The position numbers and the translations under genes are program-made. A model generated the notes under the pieces. It did not search any database. It was not told the origin of the DNA and saw only the letters and a list, made by a program, of their open reading frames with translations. From Tanypteryx hageni (taxonomy: Eukaryota; Arthropoda; Insecta; Odonata; Petaluridae): 64,000 bases of DNA. The stretch covers positions 12,121,108-12,185,107 of the forward strand of contig CM054114.1 in NCBI GenBank assembly GCA_028673005.1. Direction: 5' to 3'. Shown piece after piece: positions 11,379 through 21,900 of the stretch; position 1 is the stretch's first letter; each line of letters begins with the position of its first letter.

Positions 11379-12410
11379 TCACATAATATCCACGACAGCA
11401 TGGCATTTTGAAGGACCCTGTTTTGCTAAATAAGGGCAGTCATGACACTCCACAGACGTGACTAAATCTTCTTCTTCATCTAAAACTACACTCACTTCAT
11501 AACCTCTTTATCTTATTCTGTGTTCAGGACAAATCTTGCCTTTAACAATACAAATTTTTCCTTCTCGCTTCAGTTTAACAAATCCAACAGCATTACTAAC
11601 ATAGTCTTTCCTCGTTGACCTCAAAGGGAGAAAAAGGCCATAAAAGCAACTATGAAATTCGCGACATATACAAAAGAGATATGCAGTCATTACAAACACT
11701 TCTAGTTTTTCTTTTCACAAGTATAGGTAATAACCAAGGCAGATAGACACTTAAAACAACAAACTTCACCACATTTCCTATAGACAAGACACACGGAAAC
11801 TAAGTTTATTCACATTAATTTTGTATATTCGTCAATATTTGACCCGATGATTCTGTAAAGGCAGATGATGGCGATTATTCACCGAAACCGGTCGTGTTTT
11901 ACTTAATATATTTTGTGGAAATTAGCAAAAGTTTAATATAAATAAAAAATACTAACTAGCATTGTTCATTATTGTGGAATTCCACGAAGTCTCGGCATCA
12001 TCCATTACCTTTTGTATACTTATCTAACTATATTTTACTTACTAGATACTAGGACAGCATGGGAAACAATACATAAATAAATATTCTATAATATTAGTTA
12101 AAACTCGAGTTGTTTTATTCATTTAATATGGGAAAGCTGTTTTGAGACGTTAATCTATCTTTTACATATCTTCTGCGTTTCAGTCGAAATAATAGTACTA
12201 TTACAATAACTGAAAATAACAGCGCAACATCGAACTTGTTTTATCAATTAAATGTAATACAAACCTGTCCGCCTTCGCTCCACGCATTTCAACATCTGAG
12301 TATTGCTCCCTACGACTTCCAATGTACTGTAAAAGCATATACGAATCGACGTTGGGCAAATTATCCGATCTGGCTACACAAAACTCTTCAGATGCCTTTT
12401 TGCGAAACAC
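11379..12410 (-). pseudogene. Two-exon SWIM-type zinc-finger protein pseudogene
   Basis: Exon 1 (minus, ending at 12265) reads LPNVDSYMLLQYIGS and REQYSDVEMRGAKADR. Exon 2 (11619 down to 11379) reads STRKDYVSNAVGFVKLKREG, then CPEHR, then a segment with CHDC...CHAV. This order recalls arthropod proteins with a CxC...C-H SWIM-type zinc finger, often with a YqaJ recombinase domain further on and often repeat-associated. The join is convincing: a GTTTGT donor, a pyrimidine-rich acceptor CTCCCTTTGAG, a 645-bp intron, and a split AG|G Arg codon. It is broken: exon 2 has an in-frame TAA at 11508-11510 directly after CPEHRIR, though the frame then stays open to 11379. No YqaJ domain was found. The 5' limit of exon 1 is uncertain; the open frame extends upstream to about 12440. 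Confidence 0.6.
11862..11902 (+). other. Possible hammerhead-like / Penelope-associated motif
   Basis: The sequence CAGATGATGG, a short hairpin-like stretch ending TTCACC, then GAAACCGGTCG resembles the conserved core (CUGANGA ... GAAA) of hammerhead ribozymes found in Penelope-like retroelements. One core position differs (A for U4). No Penelope reverse transcriptase is seen nearby, so this is at best a remnant. Confidence 0.25.
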
Positions 12411-12449
12411 AAAGCGAAATAAATGCAGGAAGGTGCAGTATTTCTACCA

Positions 12450-13690
12450 ATATTTCTAAGACGGCGGATAGAGGAAAACGACAGATTTAACTGTCTTTGA
12501 TGCCCGGTTTCTTGAACGCGAGTTATGGAATCGATAGGCCTATGTAGTCAATAAGTTACGAAAAATTCTTAAAAACTATTTCTGAAACGTTCAATAGCAG
12601 TTATAGGTTTCATAAGGCTTTCCATAACTTATCGCTACGTAAGCGTACGGTTAAAAGATTATGAGTTCCACAAAAATCTAAGATTGCGGATGTTTTATGA
12701 AATGACAGGCCTTCCTAGTGTTTTGTTACTTGTAATATTGTTTATACAGTGTTCATAATAACGGAAACAGTGTAATTACAACATTACAATCAATAGCAGG
12801 ATTTTGTCTAGGTTAGAATCATACAATTTGAGATATACTATGCTGAAATAGCAGGCATATGATTATTTACATTAGTGTGTTATTTCCTTTATTATCAATT
12901 AAGTTTGTTTTAGTTAATTGGTTAGTTTATTTTAATGTCGACTTTATAAATTATTGTTATTTATTTATTTTGCCGTTTGTCTCATATAATTTCTATAAGG
13001 TTACGTTTTGTTCGGTATTCTATTTCTTGCAAAGTTATTGCTTTTAGGTTATTGGTATATAAATTTTTGCGCTATTGTGTTTATTACGTAATGTTGTATC
13101 TAGTACCCACTAGTGCCTGGCTAACAAAACTATGTGTGTGGCCTATTATTACTAAAATAAATCTGCATAGCAAGATGTCGAGGTTATGTATGTAAACTAC
13201 ACACGAAATCATAAACAGTAAAACCTATTAATAGTTACTGCTTTTACTGTTGACTTACATACGTTTTACAGCATGGACTTGCCTTCATCATTGTCTTCTT
13301 CATCGGTTGAAGAAATATTCAACATTTTTCGAGCATTACCATATTTCCATTTAATGCTATACGTGCTTAGATGTTTTCCTGTATATTTCGTCCAAGATTT
13401 TGTATACGTTCGATTTAAAAACGTCACATTGTTTATAACATTTCCCTATTATGATTTATTCAAATTAAATTTTATGAAATAAAATGAAGTGATTACTTAA
13501 ACTTGATTAAACATCGTGTTCATATGAAGACACCACTGATTAAATATTTATTTTCCTTAAATATTTCATTTGATTAATAATAACAAATACCTCAACGGGG
13601 AGTCTAAATACAATTATGTACTCCTTATACAGCTCCTTTGGTTTGCATCAATAAATTTTTACTATTTCCAAAAGTTCTAATATGTTATCA
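12450..13690. other. No supportable gene
   Basis: This is AT-rich sequence between the SWIM pseudogene and the SINE. A short frame at 13273-13482 begins with MDLPSSLSSSSVEE just after a plausible splice acceptor (TTTTACAG), which could be a decayed 5' coding exon, but nothing after residue ~18 looks like protein. Confidence 0.35.
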
Positions 13691-13697
13691 TTTAGTA

Positions 13698-14027
13698 TGT
13701 ATGTATGTATGTATGCCCAGTCAATTCGCCTCTCTTACAGCACAAATGGGTATCTCAGAGGTAGTGCAATGAATAACCGGGGAGGGAGGAGGGAAACCAG
13801 GTGCCGGCATTTGCCTGCTCTTACGAAGAACACCAGGGGGGCCAACAGCTTAACGTCCCTTCCGAAGGACGGAACAGCTGAATTTGCGCGGTCTCCTCAA
13901 ACTACGCAAACAGGGGGCCGTGTGACCTTGAGAAAAATCCTACTCGCGCAGGATTCGTACCCGATGACTTTTTTAAGCATCGGGCGAGTAGCAGCCAGCG
14001 TCCTAACCACTACACCACCGGCACCCC
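13698..14027 (-). repeat. tRNA-derived SINE, type A, full-length copy
   Basis: On the minus strand the head begins near 14027. It has an A-box-like TGGTGTAGTGGTTAG (14003-14017) and a B-box-like GGTACGAATCC (13951-13961), one base from the GGTTCGAATCC consensus. The body contains a perfect inverted repeat, GTCCCTTCCGAAGGAC. The 3' tail is (CATA)n, seen on the plus strand as (TATG)n at 13698-13719. An inverted copy without the A box lies at 15085-15380. The heads, bodies and tails correspond, so this is a family of mobile SINEs transcribed by pol III. Confidence 0.8.
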
Positions 14028-14404
14028 CATCATTTAGTTTAAAAAATAGAATTACTATTTCTAGTATTCCTTGAATATGAATAGCTGAAACAGAATTTAG
14101 CATTCAAATATGCCTTGTACAGATATTTCCAAAGGTTCTATAACTAGTCGAGAGATTTTTCTCGGAGATTCTACAGATTTTCACAATCACGGTGCATCAC
14201 GTTTAGTAAACAACGATAAAAGTGACGATCGATATTCCCAAATCAATTCATTTTCTGCTTTATGACATGTGTCACCATCTAGCGGCTATACGAGAAGCAC
14301 GTTATTGGACCAATTACTATTGAGACATAAGTTATGGAGAGAAAAGCGTCTAGAAACCCGACTTCAGTTATGAGTTCCATAAATTTATGGATCTCACGGA
14401 CACG

Positions 14405-15074
14405 GTCACACGGACCAAGTTTATCTCATACTTTCTCTCAGAGAACGTGCCACACAAGAAATCGTAAGGTTTGGGGTGTGAAATGTGCGATTTTCTTACA
14501 AGATATTGTACGAGAATTAGTTTAGAGCGCATCCTATTTTCCTATGATAGTTTCCTTACAACGACCAATCAGAATCAAGGATGGTGAAAAATATAAGAAA
14601 GCTACGGTGCGTAGTAGACGTGGGTTTCCGGCTTCCGGTTAGCGTGATCTCAGCGTCCTTATTGTCTCCATTGAGAAAAATGAGTGCTCCGTGGAGTAGA
14701 GAAGCAGTTGATGCTTTAATTATCAAATGGCAACACTTTCCCTGCCTTAATAATACTAAAGACAAAGTGTATTATAACAAAAATGCACGACTCCTTCGAT
14801 TTCTTTTGCGAACACGTCTCTCTTCTTGGCTGTCTTCTTCAACACTCTCGTCAATTAAAATTGCCGCAGCAGCCAAAAGTACAGGATCGTTATAAATCAT
14901 AATCAGCCTAGGATCGACAGTCACTGCAATCGGCGAAACGCTAGCAGAAATGCTTACAACTAAAAAACACTCGTGTGAAAGGGCGGGCCAATATTGTATG
15001 TTAGAAAGTTGCATGCAAATTGTGCCTAGAACTTTCTTTCAGAGAATGTGTGAGATAAACTTGGTCCGTGTGAC
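14405..15074. mobile_element. PIF/Harbinger-type MITE, 670 bp
   Basis: Terminal inverted repeats match 24 of 25 positions (left 14405-14429 starting GTCACACGGACCAAG; right 15050-15074). Inside are two coding remnants on opposite strands, the arrangement typical of PIF/Harbinger. On the plus strand, 14679-14790 encodes a Myb/SANT or MADF-like segment (WSREAVDALI, ...NKNAR). On the minus strand, about 14895-14775 encodes an acidic-then-basic run (LLAAAAILIDE, RRVRKRNRRSRAF) like a Harbinger nuclease N-terminus. An internal deletion has brought the two ends together near 14785-14800. I could not identify a 3-bp TWA target duplication (flanks acg and atg). Confidence 0.6.
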
Positions 15075-15084
15075 ATGACTTTTC

Positions 15085-15380
15085 GGACGCTGGCTGCTAC
15101 TCTCCCGATGCTTGAAAGAGTCATCGGGTACGAATCCTGCGCGAGTAGGATTTCTCTCAAGGTCACCAGGCCCCCTGTTTGCGTAATTTGAGGAGACCGC
15201 GCAAATTCAGCTGTTCCGTCCTTCGGAAGGGACGTTAAGCCGTTGGCCCCCCTGGTGTTCTTCGTAAGAGCAGGCAAATGCCGGCACCGGGTTTCCCTCC
15301 TCCCTCCCCGGTTATTCATTGCACTACCTCTGAGATACCCATTTGTGCTGTAAGAGAGGCGAATTGACTGGGCATACATA
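15085..15380 (+). repeat. tRNA-derived SINE, type A, 5'-truncated copy
   Basis: This is an inverted copy of the 13698-14027 SINE with only scattered differences. It begins inside the head at GGACGCTGGCTGC, so the A box is missing while the B-box-like GGTACGAATCC remains. The tail has decayed to CATACATACC. It directly abuts the Harbinger MITE right end at 15074. With its partner it forms ~295-bp inverted arms around ~1.06 kb. Confidence 0.8.
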
Positions 15381-15534
15381 CCACCAGGCGATGAGCGACG
15401 CGAGGTTGCTCTTAAGTTCGGAGTCTCTTTTTTAAGACGGAAAGTTCTCGGAATTTACACAAAGTTCGAGGAGGGGGGAATCACTACACATTAATCCGAT
15501 TTTTAGGGCACTAGGTGGAATCTCTTGCTACTAG

Positions 15535-15785
15535 GGTCAAGCTCCCGAGGATAGTTTTTGTTGTGAAGATTGAGAGCCCCGGGTTCGATTCCAGGAACTA
15601 TCCTTCTCATTTTAATTACATTGGAAATCGGAATTCATCGTGCAGATTAATTTTCTCTTCCACGTTAAAATATCGGAGCGGGATTTATACTATTATCTGA
15701 GGAAAGGAGTCGAGCTTTTAATTTTTATCGTAGAATTTTGCTTATTGATCGTATTTCTTCGAATTTCCCGTAAATATCTGCATAA
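15535..15785 (+). repeat. tRNA-related SINE, type B, copy 1
   Basis: A compact tRNA-like unit sits at 15549-15603. GGATAGTT (15549-15556) and AACTATCC (15596-15603) form an 8-bp acceptor-like stem around a perfect B box GGTTCGATTCC (15582-15592). At 55 nt it is too short for a tRNA and lacks a recognisable D arm. The following body, to about 15785, is shared with 27545-27795. The repeat stops roughly 15-20 bases before the splice acceptor of the first visible decarboxylase exon at 15800. Confidence 0.7.
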
Positions 15786-15799
15786 CCATATCTGCTTAG

Positions 15800-15947
15800 G
15801 CACGACGGTCTTGGGTGCGTTCGACCCGCTCTCCGACATCGCCGAAGTGTGCGACAAGTACGGGCTGTGGCTGCACGTAGATGCGGCGTGGGGCGGAGGA
15901 CTGCTCTTCTCCAGGAGTCACAGAGGGCTCCTCAAAGGCATCGAGAG
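15800..15947 (+). CDS. Decarboxylase exon with PLP-binding Asp
   Basis: The acceptor is ATATCTGCTTAG and the exon starts with the last two bases of a Gly codon (expected [11 protein letters not shown] context). It encodes [10 protein letters not shown], then ..[11 protein letters not shown].., then LLKGIE, and ends with AG of an Arg codon before GTGAGT. The Asp of HVDAAWGG normally pairs with the PLP pyridine nitrogen. The exon is about 63% GC by hand count and CpG-rich, unlike the last exon (about 39%). A SINE ends just upstream of the acceptor. Confidence 0.93.
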
Positions 15948-18900
15948 GTGAGTAGCTGAGGGGAGGCGGTTTCTCTTACGTTTCATATCATTCAGAGTTT
16001 CCGCACCTTTTTTTCAATATTCTTTTGCAATAGTTGCTATTTTTAGTCATTCAAAAAATGGTTTAGAGCAAGCTAAAACTTGAGATCCTCTTTTATCGCT
16101 TTGTTCTATTATTGTTATGATTTAATTACTTCTTATCCAAAAAAGTTTTTAAATTCAGAAATTTTTAATCCTTTGCATTTGTAATATAAAAAATCTTTAA
16201 ATTTTCTTAAATTTATATAAAATTCAACTCATTTATTTTGTATTTTTTCAATTAGGTACTTAAGTTTAACGTAAAGGATGGCAAAATTTCCTTATTTGAC
16301 CGGCAATCGAACCAGAGTATCCCACATTCGTGCCAAGTGTTTTAACTAAGTTTCATTTCAGAAAGATTCACCCTTGTTGCATGTCGGGAAAGTGGGAGAC
16401 CCGGGTTCGATTCCCGGTGAAGTTTAGAATTTTTTTCTTTCTCTACGCTGAAATTCATGTTCAATCATTTTATGTTCACCCATAAAAACTTCTTTAGCTT
16501 GCACTCCGGCTTTATTAAATCACTTTTAATAGAAATATTACATAATTTCGGAATAAGTTTATTCAAGTAAATACCTGTTTTAATTACTTTAATGTATCTT
16601 TTCATCGAGTAAATTATTTTCTATTTATCATTAAAAAAAATGTGCTATATACTGCTTGAATCTTTAGAAAAACTTTAATTTAGCCATTTTTAAAAGTTAC
16701 TGTTCGATATAAAGTGTGTCTGAGGCTTAACTATAAAATGACTGTAGTTTGGAGTTGTGAGACGAAAGTTTTTCTAAACTTAAGATTATTTATCTTTTTT
16801 TTCGAATAGATGCTTATGAGTAGGATCAAACTACATACAATGTTAAAGCTAGTTGGAAACTTTTTTACAGTCGGACCACATGACTAAAGAAAGTTTATAG
16901 CGTAAAATTTTATCAAATGCCCAAGATAAATTTCTGCTACAAATTAATGGCTTTTCAGTCGCTATGAAAAATGTTCCTTTGAGATCAAACTGGTCGAACG
17001 TCTTGTTTAACGCATGGGTTACGACCCCAGGTTGCGTCGCCATGACATTTGAATGAATCGCCAAGGATTTTCAGCAACCATCCGAACTTTCCATAGTAGT
17101 CTTTAGTCAAGAATGCGACCCCATTTTCCGCCTGTAAGATCCCTAATTGCTTTAGAAATGCAGTACGTACTTTAGGCTTATATTGAACATCCGGAAAAAA
17201 TAAACATATCGAGATATTCGGGAAAGAAGAATGCATTCAGTGTATTCTGCTTATCTTCACTGCAGTTGACCGTATGTTGCATTTTTGTAGGAAAAAGGGC
17301 TCAATTTCAGTCTTGGACGACTGCCTAACCGTAGCAATGCATTCGGACAACCGCGGAGCTGACCATGTTCGTTTTATTTTGTAGTTTGTATTCGTGCTAA
17401 ATTATTAAAAATAAAATGCTTTCACCTAGGTGATTTTATGCTTTTAGGATCGTGAGGACAGTAGGGTGGTCCACTCTTATATGGGGACATTTAAAAAAAA
17501 GGAGTATTCTCCTCCCACCATCTTATTTGGTGCTCCTATATACAAAAGCATTGTTTGTGACGTTTTGTTACCATTGGGTAATATTTGGGAGTGGACCCAG
17601 CCCCAAATATTTGTAAAATCCTACAAAAAATATTCTATGAAGGGGCTATCTGTTTATTTCAGCGGCTAGGAAAGAGGAATTGAGATATATTAAATTTGTT
17701 TTTTACTTTCTCCATATACGTAGTATAGAGGAAAGTATTGTATTCATGAAAAAATCGACTTCGAGATTTCAACGGAAATGCACGTTTTGAGGTCCCCTGA
17801 ACACGTTTTGACAATTTTCTCGATGTCTGCGTGTATGTGATAGCTTTTTGTGGGTGCTAAATTGCATGTTTTCTCTTTGATATAATAAAGTAAGTTGTAT
17901 TGAATTAGTCATATTACTTTGCGTCACAATGTAATTTGAAGTTGAGCGTGTATCGTAAAATAGGCAACACGCATAAAACATGTGAAAGCTAAGGAGATGA
18001 CATGGACGACATTAAAATTGTAATAACGCTTGCTATTCTATAATAATTAAAACTTCTGTTATAGGAAATGTTGGGTATAAAACCCATAGTATATAAAATA
18101 TTTTTTTCCAATTCGCACAATATTTAGATCGCCCTCCTGGCTCTTGAATATTTTGGTCGTACAAAAAATGGTTTGTTCATTTAGGTAACTACGGCAGTAA
18201 ACTATGGAAATATGTTAATGTATTTTTGGGGGCATATTATGAAGATCCATAAAAATTGGTTTATTAAATGAACTTTTAATTGTTGAGAGGGAGCCAAAAC
18301 TAACATTGACTCCAGGCAATCACGATGATCGAAACGTGAAACATTAAGGGCGGTGACTCCATTCTATTTATTGTATTATTAGTTTTTAATTTCTCCATAT
18401 ACGTAGTATAGGGGAAAGTATTGTTTTCATAAGAAATAGACTTCGAGATTTCAACGGAAATACACGTTCTGAGGTCCCCTGAACACGTTTTGACCATTTT
18501 CTCGATGTGTATGTGATAGCTTTATTGTGGGTGCTCTAACTCAAAAACTATTAATTAGGTCCACGCGAAATTGTATATTTAACATTTTTATAAAAGTATT
18601 ACAAATTAGTTTTTCGTAAAAATCGGTCAACCGGAAGTGGGTGTTTACTCTTGTCACTTATCCATTATTTTGAAATATTTGCTTTAATATTTGATATATG
18701 TAAGAATGTACTGGAATAAAAGATGTAAAAAATTTAATTTTCTACAACCTTTGTTTGAAACATTTTTCCATATAATGCATTGTTTAAGAGATCTTATATT
18801 TTTAGCTGCCACCGCCACGTCACCTACCGACGACTGTTGTTAACAATTGGCACTTAGCTACATCTTAGTAACTCTCCCTTTTCTTTTCTTAATTGTAGGA

Positions 18901-21900
18901 GCTATGTGGCTATATCCAATACCAGAAGGCTATGGTTTGAGTTTAGTTCTGTTCTTTGTCAAGTCTACAATTTTCTCGCAGTTTCTTATAATATTTATTA
19001 TTATGTAACCTATTTGGAATTTTTAGAAATACTACAGATATGGAGAAAGTCATGTGGTGGCCACATCAGATTTTTATGGCGATAGTAAGTAAGCATGGTC
19101 TGAATGTATCCGATAGATGTTTGTGGTAAAATATTTAAAGATCAACCACATACATATTCAAGTTTAACATTCGTCCATGGGAGCTCTTACAGTTTTACAC
19201 GAGGTATGAGTATGGCTTATGTTATGATGCACGCTGAAATGCAAACTGCGTTGAGAGAGGAAGTAATACTGGTAAACTAAAATAGCCATTGCAGGATATT
19301 TTAGAAGCAAAATGTATTATACCCTAGATTGGACAGTTTCACCACAGCATAAAAAACGCACGGTAACTCCCATCCGTTCTAGAGAGAGTTCGGACGAGCC
19401 ACCAAAGCGCCTGAGCGCTGTTGCTTTGGAAACTCGAATCCATTGCAAAATAGAAGATTTTGTCAGTTTTCTTTCAAATTCTCGAAATTTCTCCTGATCT
19501 TTTAAATTCAGATCCTGAGGATTGGCAGTAAAGAGATGATTTCCAGAGAGGTCTTCAGATAGTTCGAAAACTTCCTGTTGTTAATGGCAATGCAGAGAGG
19601 GGAGTAACTCTTATCGAAGAATATAGCGGGAATTTAACAAGAGATGAAGAACAGCTTCAGTTCCTCCTTCAGGTGGTACAAAACCATAGGAAGAGGCTGC
19701 CTGATTGGAACAAGAAAACAATCGGCGAATTTTTCAAGTAGAAAAGGGGGAATGTATCAAAAACTTAATATTTGTTAGAATTTTCAAATTCTTAAATGTT
19801 TCATTAAAATAAATTTAGAGCGATAAATATTCTTTTTATACTAATTTTTTTATTTTCTTTGATCACAGTCTACTTATAATTTTTTAAACTAAGTTAAGTG
19901 AAACTGGACGTAATGCCGTTGAAATAAGATTAACTTGCTTTTCTCACGCAGATGAGATTCACCCCACTCTTTTCAGTCGAGGGAAAAATCAGTTGAAATG
20001 GCATTTTTCAATCATTAGGTAATAACTGAAGTATTTCATGGCAGAGAGAGCAAACACTGCTCCGAAGTTTCCTGAAATAGGTTTTATGATACTCAGAAAA
20101 TATTTGGTCGATATGGCCGATTTTCCAAGTATTTAGGGCCCTGGGTCCACCCCTAAATATTATCCAATTGAGGCAAAACGTCACAAACAATATTTTTGTA
20201 TTTAGGAGCACCGAATAAGACGGTGGGATAGAGAGACCTTTCCAAAATCCTTATTTTTGGAATCAGTTTATAGCGTGGCGATACAGCCTGTGTTCAGCAA
20301 TACTACCTCTCGGAGAATTTGCTTAACTAGTTCAAAAGCACGCATCTATTCCGTGCCTTTTCTTCAAATTGGGTAGGATTGGAATTCAACTCGGCCGAAA
20401 TTTTCCACGATTATAGGATTAAATTACGTGTTTATGAAAAAATCAAAACTGCAACTAATCAACATGTATGAAATAATGTTAATAGTGATCATACTAAATG
20501 AATACACATAGACGGGGAACTCTTCGTATACTAAAATTTTCATCTCTGCATGCTGCCTTCATTGAGGAGCAATGAATAAGGACGATGTGCGATGATGTGT
20601 ACTCTGTTCCTTAAATCTCTAACAAAGTGATTATCCATTGTCTCCAGAGCAGATTCTGTGACCTGGAACCCACATAAACTTCTCGCTGTCCCTCAGCAGT
20701 GTTCGACTCTGTTGCTTCGCCATGGAGGACTCATGTCAGAGTGTCACTCGAGGAGTGCCTCTTACCTCTTCCAAAGGGACAAGTTCTATGACGTGAAGTA
20801 CGACACTGGCGACAAATACCTGCAGTGTGGAAGGCGAGTGGACGTGCTCAAATTCTGGTTGATGTGGAAAGCCAAGGTAATGGCTCTGAGACTTTGTGTC
20901 GCTGAGAATTTATCTTATGATCGAAAATGACAAAGCCTGTTCTTTTTGTCTTTTGTAGTAATTCGTGTAGCTTTTGAATGTAGCATAAAATATATACTAT
21001 CCTCGCAAATGAACGAGAAAAAAGAGAAATTATAGGCAAATACCCAATGTATTCAAAACCCTACATTCTATTTAATGCATGTAAGCAATACCTCCCTTTT
21101 AGCATCAGCACTTTTTTAACCTTGATAGATAATTTTTATTAATCAATATTATTAGCAAAAAAATTTAATTGTCTTAATACACACACACTCAGAAGGTGAG
21201 GTTATCCTTCAAGCAAAATCAAAATTTCAGAATGTAAAAATTTAACCCTTCCCATGTCGCTAAAATATACAGAGATGATTAATTCCTGTTCATTTTTTTC
21301 AGATATAATTTTCAAAAAATGGGTATTTTTTTAAAAGCCAAATCAGTCAACTACATATTCATATATAGGAAAACTGCACTTATAACATAAATATTATAGA
21401 TATGAGGTAGTTATTACTCTCCAAGTATGTTGTTGTTTAGCAGTGATTTTTCTAAAACTGGTGGTGCATCTCTGAATACTGTCTCTAACTAACACTATTA
21501 AATACATACACTATTTACAGTTAATTGAATATTTGCATCTGTTTGCACTCCACTACTCCTCAAATATTTTTCTTTGTGTGATAGTCCTCAATGCAATTGG
21601 AAAATAGCATGAGAAAATCATTTAAAGAAAAAACATCGCCAAAAAATTGCATTTGCTTGATCCATTCTGTACTGAAATATTCTTGTATTTCAGTCTTTGG
21701 ATTTAGGCTCATGTTTATAATTACGCCAAGGAAGGCCTCGATATCATAAGATTCACTACTCTTCCAATTAGCGAGACGTGATGTAGGCGAATTCTGCTTG
21801 GCCAATTTTCTGTTTTTGCCGTAGAGATTGGTTTCATCGCGTATTAGACTGATCATTTCATCTCCAAAAAAAGTCGGAAATATTGTATAAGTTCGCTGTG

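Larger units (their letters stand above)
17459..20270 (+). mobile_element. Remnant DNA transposon with long inverted repeats
   Basis: The segment 17514-17620 is the inverted complement of 20104-20228 (core GACGTTTTG, GTGGACCCAG, GGTGCTCCTA). Weaker similarity extends inward. The ends are not sharply defined and no target duplication was found. Inside are a pair of ~150-bp direct repeats (17707-17858 and 18390-18535) and a transposase-like C-terminus near the right arm (19532-19741). It lies in the 15948-20647 intron. The superfamily is not assigned. Confidence 0.55.

Noticed and set aside
1..15799. Search for upstream decarboxylase exons (segments like VPFxVNATxG)
   Set aside because: I did not find the expected motifs; the missing half is more likely upstream of the window.
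16375..16422. Functional tRNA gene in the 376-bp repeat
   Set aside because: Only the T arm folds properly; no convincing acceptor or anticodon arm, and the unit is repeated as part of a longer element.
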